In this document: piece by piece, positions 15,624 through 23,538 of the stretch | How the letters are laid out: the number at the start of each line of letters is the position of its first letter | Numbering within the stretch: position 1 is the first letter of the stretch | Assembly (NCBI GenBank): GCA_904398655.1 | Contig: CAJFPF010000134.1 | Location: forward strand, 1 to 64,000 | Source: an uncultured Anaerotruncus sp. | GTDB lineage: Bacteria; Bacillota; Clostridia; Oscillospirales; Ruminococcaceae | Direction: 5' to 3' | DNA: 64,000 bases | Made by a program: the position numbers and the translations under genes | Notes under the pieces: model-generated | What the model was told of the DNA's origin: nothing | Seen by the model: only the letters and a program-made list of their open reading frames with translations | Database searches by the model: none

Positions 15624-16376
15624 TCAAAATACCCGGAAATAGAGCCACAATAGCCCATAGATCACCGGTTGATGCAGCATATAGATCCAGATACTCGCCC
15701 GTCCCACTGCCGCCAACCAGGGCAGATGACTGCTATAACAGAATCGAGGGAGCGCCCCTGCCTGGGCTCGCCGACCCAAAAAAGATCCCGCTAAAAAGAG
15801 AAACAACCAGGGAATCAGCGGAAAATAGTCCCCAGAGGAAAAAGCCGGGCCCGGGAATCCCAACCAGGCCAACCAGGTATAGCGATAAAGGGAGTTTGGC
15901 AGCTCCATCTGCCAGGGGCCCAAACCGATCCAACCGGAGGGCACCTGTTTGAACACCAAAAAGAGGGCCAAAAAGAGCACCAGTCCAAAGTCCCTGGGGA
16001 GTTTATCCAACAACGGGCGCAGCAACGGGTAAAGCATCATGCTGATCCCCAACAGATGGAGTACGCCAAACCAGATGGCCACCTGGGGAGTAACCAACAG
16101 CGTCCCTACCGTGAGCAGCATCGCCAGACCGAAGGCCACCGCCCCCCGTCTTAAATTGCTGCGGGAAAAGCGGCAGCAGATTCCGGAGATAAAGATAAAT
16201 GAGATGCAGATAAATTGCTGCAACCCATGCCCAATCCCGGTATAGAACCAGGAGATGGGCACTCCAAACAGCGCTACCAAATCGTAGACTGTATGGTAGA
16301 ACACCATCAACAGGATGACGAACCCCCGCCATTCATCCGCTAAAATCACCCGGCGGGTTTTTCCCACTATCCCCAT
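15624..16376 (-). CDS. DUF1624 / HGSNAT-like integral membrane protein
   Basis: The 250-residue product has about seven hydrophobic segments and the pattern of the DUF1624 family, related to the heparan-alpha-glucosaminide N-acetyltransferase catalytic domain: ADEWRGFVILLMVFYHTVYD near the N terminus, FISGICCRFSRSN after the second segment, and a late YMLHQPVIYG. Such proteins are thought to move acyl groups across membranes; the substrate here is unknown. The ATG at 16376 is preceded by GAGGAGG at eight bases. It follows recG by 21 bases and precedes the 57-residue gene. Confidence 0.8.
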   Translation of the reverse strand: MGIVGKTRRVILADEWRGFVILLMVFYHTVYDLVALFGVPISWFYTGIGHGLQQFICISFIFISGICCRFSRSNLRRGAVAFGLAMLLTVGTLLVTPQVAIWFGVLHLLGISMMLYPLLRPLLDKLPRDFGLVLFLALFLVFKQVPSGWIGLGPWQMELPNSLYRYTWLAWLGFPGPAFSSGDYFPLIPWLFLFLAGSFLGRRAQAGALPRFCYSSHLPWLAAVGRASIWIYMLHQPVIYGLLWLYFRVF

Positions 16377-16397
16377 GTTTTTTCCTCCTCTGTCCAC

Positions 16398-18425
16398 TCA
16401 ATTGGGGCGTCCCCCCACCGCTTGAATCAATCGCTCCACCGCTTCCCGCAAGGGCGCATGTTCCGGCGCAGTGACCTGGGGGTCCTCCCGCAAAAGCTGC
16501 TGGGCAGCCAACTGTGCTTCCTCCACCTCCCGCAGGTCGGTGGAGAGATCCGCAATCCGCATCCGAGGCAGGCCATGCTGCTCTTGCCCTAAAAAGTTCC
16601 CAGGGCCCCGGGTTTTCAGATCGTACTCCGCGATTTCAAAACCGTTGCTGGATCGGCAGAGCATCTGGAGCCGGTCCAATGTCTCGGAGGCGCGGCTGTC
16701 AGATACCAGGATGCAGTAGGACTGTACTTTCCCCCGTCCTACCCGGCCCCGCAGCTGGTGGAGCTGGCTTAAACCAAACCGCTCCGCATTCTCCACCAGC
16801 ATGATCACAGCATTGGGCACATCCACCCCCACCTCCACCACTGTGGTGGAGACAAGCAGTTGGATTTCCCCCCGTTTGAAGGAGGACATGACCCGCTCCT
16901 TCTCCGCCGCCTTCATACGTCCATGGAGCAGGCCCAACCGATAACCTTTAAAATACTTTTGGGAGAGTTCTTCCAGATAGTCGGTTGCGGCATGCAATCC
17001 CACCTCTTGGGCCCCCTCCACCAAAGGACAGACAATATAGGCCTGAAACCCCTTGTCCAGGTGCTCCCGGATGAAGCCAAACGCCCGATCCTGTTTGGGG
17101 GAACTGATCTTATAGGTCTTTACCGGCTGGCGACCGGGGGGCATCTGATCAATGACAGAGAGATCCAACTCCCCATAGATCATGAGAGCCAACGTCCGGG
17201 GAATGGGGGTAGCCGACATCACCAGTGTGTGAGCACGAGGTCCCTTCTGCTGTAACAAGGCCCTCTGGGCCACACCAAACCGGTGCTGTTCGTCGGTAAC
17301 TACCAGACCCAGATTTTGAAACTCCACCCCCTGGGTCAATAGGGCATGGGTCCCTATACAAAGGTCGATCTTTCCCGTTGCCAGAGCCTCTCGAATTTTC
17401 CGCTTTTGGGCAGCGGTGTGGGAGCCGGTGAGCAATCCCACCTGCATCCCCAATTTCCCTAACAGCTTGGACAAATTTTCATAGTGCTGTTGAGCCAACA
17501 GTTCTGTGGGTGCCATCAGCGCAGACTGCGCCCCCGATTTCCAGGCAAACCACGCACCTGCCGCCGCCACCATCGTTTTCCCGCTGCCCACATCCCCTTG
17601 TACCAGGCGGTTGGCCGGAATGGAGCGGCACATATCTGCCGTCAGCTCCTCTATGGCGCGTCGCTGGGCATCCGTGAGTGGAAAAGGCAGGGCGTCATAG
17701 AACGGCTGCAAGTCACAAGGATGCATCGCCACCGCGGTGGAACCATGGGTCCTGCTCTTCAAGATTCCCATTCCCACTGCCAGAGTAAATAACTCTTCAA
17801 AAATAAACCGGCGGCGGGCCTGTTGGGCCTCCTCCAAGCTGGCCGGATGATGAATCGCTCGGATCGCCTCTCCAATTCCCCAGAGATCGTGCTCTTCTCT
17901 GATCGCTGAAGGAAGGACCTCCGGTAGCGCGGGGGACCGTTCCAACGCCTGATCCACTAGATTGGCCAACACCCGCCCAGAGAGACCAGCAGTCAGACGG
18001 TAGATGGGGAAAAATGGCCGATCAGGGCGCAAGGGATATACCATTGGCGAGGCCATGGATCGGCGCAAAAAGTTCCCTTCCACCCGACCGTAAAATAGAT
18101 AGGGCGTATCGTAGGAGAGGGCATCTACTGCGTATCTGTTATTGAAAAAGGTGAGCTCCATGCTGCCGCTGGTATCCTCCACGGTGACTTTATAGAGCTT
18201 CATTCCTCCCCGAATCCGGGTCTCTCCGGATTTTTTCACCACCGTAGCCAACACGGCACACGGGCCATCTAGGGGGGCGCTTTGAATGGAATGGGGACGG
18301 GAAAGATCTACATATCCTCGGGGATAATGCAGCAGCAGATCCTGGATCGTCCGGATCCCAAGCTTCTCCAATTGCGCGGCCCTCTGGACGCCAACTCCCC
18401 GCAAGACCTGCACCGAGGTTTCCAT
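16398..18425 (-). CDS. recG: ATP-dependent DNA helicase RecG
   Basis: RecG remodels stalled replication forks and Holliday junctions. The 675-residue product has the family layout: an N-terminal wedge/OB domain (RTIQDLLLHYPRGYVD near residue 30), helicase domain 1 with Walker A VQGDVGSGKTMVA (about 285) and the DExH-like box VVTDEQHRFG, and helicase domain 2 with STTVVEVGVDVPNA and QLRGRVGRG. The C-terminal TRG-type region contains KTRGPGNFLGQEQHG. The start at 18425 has GGGAGGGAAGAGG upstream; the open frame continues further but without support. It heads a small operon with the DUF1624 and 57-residue genes. Confidence 0.96.
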   Translation of the reverse strand: METSVQVLRGVGVQRAAQLEKLGIRTIQDLLLHYPRGYVDLSRPHSIQSAPLDGPCAVLATVVKKSGETRIRGGMKLYKVTVEDTSGSMELTFFNNRYAVDALSYDTPYLFYGRVEGNFLRRSMASPMVYPLRPDRPFFPIYRLTAGLSGRVLANLVDQALERSPALPEVLPSAIREEHDLWGIGEAIRAIHHPASLEEAQQARRRFIFEELFTLAVGMGILKSRTHGSTAVAMHPCDLQPFYDALPFPLTDAQRRAIEELTADMCRSIPANRLVQGDVGSGKTMVAAAGAWFAWKSGAQSALMAPTELLAQQHYENLSKLLGKLGMQVGLLTGSHTAAQKRKIREALATGKIDLCIGTHALLTQGVEFQNLGLVVTDEQHRFGVAQRALLQQKGPRAHTLVMSATPIPRTLALMIYGELDLSVIDQMPPGRQPVKTYKISSPKQDRAFGFIREHLDKGFQAYIVCPLVEGAQEVGLHAATDYLEELSQKYFKGYRLGLLHGRMKAAEKERVMSSFKRGEIQLLVSTTVVEVGVDVPNAVIMLVENAERFGLSQLHQLRGRVGRGKVQSYCILVSDSRASETLDRLQMLCRSSNGFEIAEYDLKTRGPGNFLGQEQHGLPRMRIADLSTDLREVEEAQLAAQQLLREDPQVTAPEHAPLREAVERLIQAVGGRPN

Positions 18426-18531
18426 CCTCTTCCCTCCCTTCCATAAAGTCCCTTTTATTTTACCCCACTGGGAAAGATTTGTCACCTGTCAGCACCGGGA
18501 AAAATATTTTTCATTTTTTTGGAAAAATATA

Positions 18532-18560
18532 TTGACAAGCTGCACATCGGTTGCTATAAT
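18532..18560 (+). promoter_or_regulatory. Promoter of the tRNA-Lys/tRNA-Ala unit
   Basis: TTGACA, a 17-base spacer and TATAAT lie 40 bases before tRNA-Lys. Confidence 0.9.
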
Positions 18561-18600
18561 AGATAACGTTCTGTGGATGACAACAAGACGGACACACTGT

Positions 18601-18676
18601 GATCCATTAGCTCAGTTGGCAGAGCACCTGACTTTTAATCAGGGTGTCCGGAGTTCGAGTCTCCGATGGATCACCA
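18601..18676 (+). tRNA. tRNA-Lys, anticodon TTT, CCA encoded
   Basis: The acceptor arm GATCCAT pairs fully with ATGGATC, followed by A and CCA. The anticodon stem CCTGA/TCAGG encloses CTTTTAA, giving anticodon TTT. Confidence 0.96.
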
Positions 18677-18681
18677 TATGT

Positions 18682-18757
<76 letters not shown>

Positions 18758-18761
18758 TTGG

Positions 18762-18803
18762 ATAAGATCTATATGCTATCCAGCATATAGATCTTATTTT
18801 TTT
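18762..18803 (+). terminator. Terminator of the tRNA-Lys/tRNA-Ala unit
   Basis: A perfect 16-base-pair stem (ATAAGATCTATATGCT, loop ATCC) is followed by a run of T. Confidence 0.92.
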
Positions 18804-18871
18804 GTGTCTTTTCACAAACTTTTTGTTTTCCCTTCACGTGGACGCTATTTTGTGGTATGATAATTATAATA

Positions 18872-18884
18872 CTAACAGTGTTAG
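18872..18884. promoter_or_regulatory. Dyad CTAACA-G-TGTTAG before the MarR gene
   Basis: The perfect 13-base inverted repeat lies 20 bases before the marR start codon and next to a TATAAT-like box. It is a natural candidate for an autoregulatory MarR site. The -35 element of this promoter is not clear. Confidence 0.45.
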
Positions 18885-18904
18885 CGATTTGGAGCGTGTC
18901 TGTT

Positions 18905-19348
18905 ATGGATTATTACATGCTTGCCCAACGGATGGTGGATCTCCAGGGAGCGCTCCACCGTCTCCCAATCAGCCGGAAGATGCCTCTTATGGAGGGGGGA
19001 ATCTACTTTGCGCTGAACTATCTGGCGACACATCCGGGGACCCATCCCCGGGAGTTGAGCCGGAAAATGGGGGTAAGTACTGCGCGGGTAGCCGTCCTTT
19101 TACGGCACTTGGATGAGCGCGGACTTGTTTGCAAGCAGGCTGACGCCAACGACAACCGCCAAATTTTGGTTTCTATCACCCCATTGGGGCTGCAGGAGGT
19201 CCAAAAAAAATGGGGAGAAGTCACCAAGATGATCGCAGATGTGTTGGAGCAGCTAGGACCGGAGGACGCGATGGCCCTGCTACATCTCCAAGAGCGGATC
19301 GTCCAAATTGTGGAGCGCACTGGGCAGCAGACCCATCTGCGCCAATAA
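18905..19348 (+). CDS. MarR family transcription regulator
   Basis: The 147-residue product has the MarR winged-helix layout: helix-turn-helix around residues 45-75 (HPRELSRKMGVSTARVAVLL), recognition wing with DANDNRQILVSITPLG at about 85-100, and flanking helices for dimerisation. The ATG at 18905 is chosen over the longer frame from 18857 because the latter starts inside the promoter-like region; GGAG lies 10 bases upstream. It is the first gene of a unit with the DUF1538 and PII-like genes, which suggests that it controls that transporter. The ligand is unknown. Confidence 0.85.
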   Translation: MDYYMLAQRMVDLQGALHRLPISRKMPLMEGGIYFALNYLATHPGTHPRELSRKMGVSTARVAVLLRHLDERGLVCKQADANDNRQILVSITPLGLQEVQKKWGEVTKMIADVLEQLGPEDAMALLHLQERIVQIVERTGQQTHLRQ

Positions 19349-19426
19349 CTATCTAGAAGGGAGCTGGATGCCATCGTTTTAAATGAAAAACTAAAAGAAA
19401 AAACCAAAGAATCCCTCAGCAGTGTA

Positions 19427-20896
19427 TTGCCAATTACGCTCATTGTGTTGGCATTGAGTGTCACGCTGGTCCCTTTGGAGATTGGTACCCTGGCCCTTTT
19501 CCTCACGGGAGCGGCGCTGCTAATCGTTGGTCTGGGATTCTTTCAATTGGGCGTAGAAATGTCCATGACCCCTCTGGGACAGGGGGTCGGCAACCAGTTA
19601 ATTCAGCGCGGAAAACTTCCCATCCTTTTGATTGTGAGCTTCTTTATGGGTACAATCATCACCATTGCCGAGCCGGATCTTCAGGTATTGGCTGACCAAG
19701 TGGCCTCCATTCCCAATCAGGTGCTGATTTGGACGGTGGCAATCGGTGTGGGCGTCTTTCTGGCGGTGGCGGCTTTACGCGTTCAATTTCACATCCCGCT
19801 GGCCGGCCTGTTGGGGATTCTCTATGTGCTGCTTTTCTTATTGTCCTTTTTCGCCCCCTCCGATTTTGTCCCGGTCGCTTTTGACTCTGGCGGTGTCACA
19901 ACCGGCCCCATGACCGTGCCCTTTATTATGGCGGTAGGCGTCGGCCTTTCCGCCGCAAAGGGGGGCAAAGAGGAGGCCAACGACAGCTTTGGGTTGGTGG
20001 CGCTGTGCAGCGTGGGGCCAATCATGATGGTCCTGCTGCTGGGGATCTTCTATAGCCCTTCCAATGCTGCTTATAACCCTGTAGAAATTACACCTGTGAT
20101 CACCACATACGATGTGATGATGCAATTTTTGCATGCGCTGCCCGATTACGCAAAGGAAGTACTTACCTGTCTATTGCCAGTCATCAGCGTATTTGTCCTA
20201 TTCCAATTGATCACCCGCAGTTACCGCCAACGGCAGGTACTCCGGATGGCAGTGGGGTTTGTCTATACGATCATCGGATTGATCCTTTTCCTAACTGGCG
20301 TCAATGTGGGGTTTGCGCCTGTGGGAAATATGTTCGGCGCCGGTTTGGCGGGCGGTAGTTTCAAATGGGCGCTGATTCCCATCGGCGGAGCGATTGGCTA
20401 TTCCATCGTTCGAGCAGAGCCTGCCGTCCAAATATTAAACGAGCAGGTGGAAACGCTCACTGGTGGTGCAGTTTCCCGCCGGATGATGAACCTCAGCCTC
20501 TCCATAGGCGTGTCCGGAGCGGTGGCTTTGGCCATGGTCCGGGTGCTTACTGGAATTAACATCTATTGGGTCCTCATCCCTGGCTATATCGTTGCCCTGG
20601 CCATGAGCCGTTTTGTGCCCCCAGTATTTGTAGGAATCGCCTTTGATTCGGGCGGCGTGGCCAGCGGACCAATGACCTCCACCTTCCTGCTGCCCTTGGC
20701 GATGGGCGCTTGTACAGCGGCTGGAGGGAATGTGGTAACCGACGCCTTTGGGGTTGTGGCACTGGTCGCATTGGCGCCACTGATTGCCATCCAGCTGATG
20801 GGGTTGGTCTATCTCCATCGGTCCAAGGCGATTCCGCCTACCGCTAAAACACCCATCGATGAATGCGTGATCGATTTGGAGGAGGATGCCGGATGA
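19427..20896 (+). CDS. DUF1538 family integral membrane protein, two repeats
   Basis: The product of at least 489 residues has two homologous halves, each with the DUF1538 pattern: FFQLGVEMSMTPLGQGVG and later VAFDSGGVTTGPMTVPFIMA in the first, and FAPVGNMFGAGLAGG with IAFDSGGVASGPMTSTFLL in the second. Many hydrophobic segments are present, so it is probably a transporter of unknown substrate. The first standard start is TTG at 19427, but the frame continues upstream through a conserved-looking NEKLKEKTKESLSSV segment to the marR stop; the only position with good AAGGGAG spacing is an ATC codon at 19373. The stop overlaps the next gene as ATGA. Confidence 0.85.
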   Translation: MPITLIVLALSVTLVPLEIGTLALFLTGAALLIVGLGFFQLGVEMSMTPLGQGVGNQLIQRGKLPILLIVSFFMGTIITIAEPDLQVLADQVASIPNQVLIWTVAIGVGVFLAVAALRVQFHIPLAGLLGILYVLLFLLSFFAPSDFVPVAFDSGGVTTGPMTVPFIMAVGVGLSAAKGGKEEANDSFGLVALCSVGPIMMVLLLGIFYSPSNAAYNPVEITPVITTYDVMMQFLHALPDYAKEVLTCLLPVISVFVLFQLITRSYRQRQVLRMAVGFVYTIIGLILFLTGVNVGFAPVGNMFGAGLAGGSFKWALIPIGGAIGYSIVRAEPAVQILNEQVETLTGGAVSRRMMNLSLSIGVSGAVALAMVRVLTGINIYWVLIPGYIVALAMSRFVPPVFVGIAFDSGGVASGPMTSTFLLPLAMGACTAAGGNVVTDAFGVVALVALAPLIAIQLMGLVYLHRSKAIPPTAKTPIDECVIDLEEDAG

Positions 20897-21630
20897 ATGC
20901 CCCGATAGAAAAAGATCGACAGATTGTCCCCAGGCTTGTCCTCACCATTACCCGGGAGGAGGACGAGCGGGGATTGGAGGAACTGTTAGATACTTTACAG
21001 ATTCCGATTTTTTATCAATGCCGTGGGAAAGGGACCGCTCCCTCGGAGATGTTGGATATTTTCGGGTTGAGCGGGACCACCCGGTTACTGACCATCAACC
21101 TCGTTCCCAAATTTTTGGCGGAGGAACTACTCCATAAGTTGGAATATAGATTCTCTCTCCGCCGCAGAGGAACCGGGATTTCCCTCACCCTTCCGATCAC
21201 TGCCCTGCAGAGCCCGGTGATGCAAATGCTCAAGGAAGAGGTGCAAGCGGCGCTGGAAGAGCGAATGGAGGAAAGGACGGAACGAGATATGGCGCAGATT
21301 CAAGAACATGGGAAATATACGGTCATCTGGGCGTCGGTGGCCAGCGGTTACGCCGATGACGCGGTGGAGGCCGCTAGGGCTGCTGGCGCCACCGGTGGGA
21401 CCATTTTGAAAGGCCGGCGGAAAAACTCCCCTGTCGCCAGTGTGCATTTGGGGGTCTCCGCCCAAGAGGAACAGGAATTTGTAATGATTATCGTTCCCCG
21501 GGAGCAAAAGCAGGCGGTGATGTCCGCTGTTGTCAATGCCTGTGGCCTGGCCTCTCCTGCCCACGGAGTTGTCCTCTCCCTGCCGGTGGAGGATGCCATC
21601 GGACTGGAAGGGCAGCATCAGGAGCATTGA
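20893..21630 (+). CDS. Tandem PII-like protein partnered with DUF1538 transporter
   Basis: The 245-residue product looks like two PII (GlnB) folds in one chain. The first half (about 10-110) ends with RRGTGISLTLPI, similar to the PII beta-strand before the C terminus. The second half (about 135-245) has AARAAGATGGTILKGRRKN, EQEFVMIIVP and GVVLSLPVEDAIGL, which match the PII order of GARGGT-type T-loop, central strand and final strand. The two are joined by a charged helical linker. PII proteins sense ATP/ADP/2-oxoglutarate and plug or release transporters. Its start overlaps the DUF1538 stop, so control of that transporter is likely. Confidence 0.75.
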   Translation: MNAPIEKDRQIVPRLVLTITREEDERGLEELLDTLQIPIFYQCRGKGTAPSEMLDIFGLSGTTRLLTINLVPKFLAEELLHKLEYRFSLRRRGTGISLTLPITALQSPVMQMLKEEVQAALEERMEERTERDMAQIQEHGKYTVIWASVASGYADDAVEAARAAGATGGTILKGRRKNSPVASVHLGVSAQEEQEFVMIIVPREQKQAVMSAVVNACGLASPAHGVVLSLPVEDAIGLEGQHQEH

Positions 21631-21647
21631 CTGCTCCGAGATCTATG

Positions 21648-21688
21648 AAAATGCCCCCATGGCCCGGAATGGGCCATGGGGGCATTTT
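21648..21688. terminator. Bidirectional terminator between the PII-like gene and mtnA
   Basis: An 18-base-pair stem (AAAATGCCCCCATGGCCC, loop GGAAT) with A's on one side and T's on the other lies between convergent genes. Confidence 0.9.
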
Positions 21689-21692
21689 ATGT

Positions 21693-22760
21693 TCAAATTC
21701 CCTCCTGAGAAAATAGGGCGGGCAGAGTCTGGGAGAAGGGCGGCCGGGCAATCCCCCGGTCGGTGATAATCCCCGCAATGAAGCTGTGATCGGTGACATC
21801 AAAAGCCGGATTGAGCACCTTCACCCCCTCCGGGGCCATCCTTTCCCGATACCAGAGCGTAGTCACCTCCTCGGGACTGCGCTGCTCAATCTGGATTTCC
21901 TCTCCTGTAGGCGTATTCAAATCCACAGTGGTCAATGGAGCGCATACATAGAAGGGAATCCCATAGTGGCGTGCCAAAATCGCCACCCCCAATGTCCCGA
22001 TTTTATTGGCGGTATCCCCATTGGCGGCAATCCGGTCCGCACCCACCAATACCAATTGGATCCAACCATTTTTCATGGCTGTGGCCGCCATGTTGTCACA
22101 GAGCAGGGTGGTATCGATGCCCGACTGATACAGCTCAAAAGCAGTCAAGCGCGCTCCCTGAAGCAGAGGGCGGGTCTCATCTGCGAAAACCCGCACCTGC
22201 TTTCCCTGTTCCTGGGCCACATAAATCGGAGCCAGGGCGGTGCCATACCGCACGGTAGCGAGGCGACCGGCATTGCAGTGGGTGAGCACCCCATCCCCCT
22301 CCCGCAGCAGGTCACTGCCGTATTCCCCAATCCGGCGGCAGCTGGCCGCATCCTCCTCCAGCATTCTCTGAGCCTCTTGTCGCAAAAGATCCCTGATTTG
22401 GTCCACTGGCAGCCGAATATGGCTTTGGGCCACCCGCTCCATCCGATCCAAGGCCCAAAATAGATTGACCGCTGTCGGACGGGCGGAAGCCAGGTAAGCT
22501 TTGCGTTGGGAAAACTGTTGGAGGAAGGATTTTTGATCCTCCGTTTCAATCTCCAGAGCAGCAAGATAGAGGCCAATCGCCGCCGCAATCCCAATGGCCG
22601 GGGCCCCTCGGACCCGCAACTGATGGATCGCCTCCCAAATCTCCTGCTGGGTTTTCAGTTGGAGCACCTGAAGTTTCCCAGGAAGTTGAGTTTGGTCGAT
22701 CAACTCCAGCGCCCGGCCATCTCCGCTAAATCCTACTGTGGCGATCTGTGCAAAATGCAT
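21693..22760 (-). CDS. mtnA: S-methyl-5-thioribose-1-phosphate isomerase
   Basis: MtnA converts methylthioribose-1-phosphate to methylthioribulose-1-phosphate in methionine salvage and in the dihydroxyacetone-phosphate/MTA shunts. The 355-residue product has the family length and motifs RVRGAPAIGIAAA (about 50), GVLTHCNAG with the catalytic Cys (about 160), ETRPLLQGARLTAFEL and VGADRIAANGDTANKIGT with the catalytic Asp (about 240). Members of the eIF2B-like group also include ribose-1,5-bisphosphate isomerases, but the THCNAG and ADRI patterns favour MtnA. No other salvage gene is near, so the gene stands alone here. Confidence 0.93.
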   Translation of the reverse strand: MHFAQIATVGFSGDGRALELIDQTQLPGKLQVLQLKTQQEIWEAIHQLRVRGAPAIGIAAAIGLYLAALEIETEDQKSFLQQFSQRKAYLASARPTAVNLFWALDRMERVAQSHIRLPVDQIRDLLRQEAQRMLEEDAASCRRIGEYGSDLLREGDGVLTHCNAGRLATVRYGTALAPIYVAQEQGKQVRVFADETRPLLQGARLTAFELYQSGIDTTLLCDNMAATAMKNGWIQLVLVGADRIAANGDTANKIGTLGVAILARHYGIPFYVCAPLTTVDLNTPTGEEIQIEQRSPEEVTTLWYRERMAPEGVKVLNPAFDVTDHSFIAGIITDRGIARPPFSQTLPALFSQEGI

Positions 22761-22819
22761 CTAATCCCATCCTTTCTCTCTCTTCCCCCGTTCAACCCAA
22801 CACTTCTATTTCAATAGGG

Positions 22820-22849
22820 AGTATAACAAACGTCCCAAGGGAAAGTCAA
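22820..22849 (-). promoter_or_regulatory. Promoter of mtnA
   Basis: On the minus strand TTGACT, an 18-base spacer and TATACT lie about 60 bases before the mtnA start. Confidence 0.75.
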
Positions 22850-22995
22850 CCGGGAAACAGAGGGTGGGGGGCCATCTTTAGCTGTTATCATACTACAGAA
22901 AAGAAAAATTTCAAAGGGGAAAAGATCAACAGTGCCCTCTCCCTGTTCCTTATGGAGAGAAAAACAAGGTTTTGAGCCCTCAAAAAGCGGGGTTC

Positions 22996-23094
22996 TTTCA
23001 ACCCGTTTGCTCTGCGAGGAGAGGAGGACAACTCTCATTCTTCTCTCCATGAACAGTCAGGTTGCAACTTACATTCCCCGTTTTGGGAAACGGC
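22996..23094. repeat. Possible decayed CRISPR-like repeats upstream of the clear pair
   Basis: Two weaker copies precede the clear repeats at a spacing of 65-68 bases. One at 22996-23029 begins TTTCAACCC and ends GGAC; one at 23061-23094 begins GTTGCAACTTACATTCCC and ends CGGC. Each keeps a short stem (CTCT/AGAG and TTCCC/GGGAA) where the clear copies have theirs. The match is too weak to be certain. Confidence 0.35.
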
Positions 23095-23129
23095 AAGCAG
23101 GCTTGGGAGCTGTTTTACAGTGAAAGTCA

Positions 23130-23228
23130 ATTTCAATCCACGCTCCCCGCAGAGGGAGTGGCCCAAGATTGCAGATTTTAGATAGCAAAGCGGGCGTTTC
23201 AATCCACACTCTCCCTATGGAGAGTGAC
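23130..23228 (-). CRISPR. Two-repeat CRISPR-like relic of type I-C form
   Basis: Two 33-base repeats (23130-23162 and 23196-23228) flank one 33-base spacer. On the minus strand both carry GTGGATTGAAA as in type I-C repeats, the second ending in C like the usual handle; both start with G-C-type ends and have an internal stem (ACTCTCC/GGAGAGT in one, CTCCC/GGGAG in the other). By eye 24 of 33 positions agree, and several differences fall in the stem in pairs. No cas gene occurs in the window. The rest of the gap 22850-23538 has no convincing gene; it contains another 10-base-pair stem at 23394-23419. Confidence 0.65.
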
Positions 23229-23538
23229 AAAATCTCACTCATTCAAGCCTATGTCTCGGATCTGCCCTTTTAATTTTTCCTGGCAGGCAGGTCGTTTTTT
23301 ATCAGCGAAATCGGACAGGAAACTCCTGACAGCCAAAATAGGGCCGCTCAGATGGCGAAAAGCATTCCAATCTGCCGCCTCAATGGGAAAGAGCGCCCTT
23401 CAGGGATAACTGAGGGGCGAACTCTCAAAACACAGGTCTCAGAGCTCACTGTGTGGTGTTCCACCGGGGGATGGAAGTGCCAATGGCCAACCAACTGGAC
23501 GACGTCCCAGGCACAGGAGCATCGCGAGGCGAACGGTT

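Noticed and set aside
23229..23538. Search for a gene or cas remnant between the repeats and the flavodoxin gene
   Set aside because: Only short frames without ribosome sites or family patterns are present.
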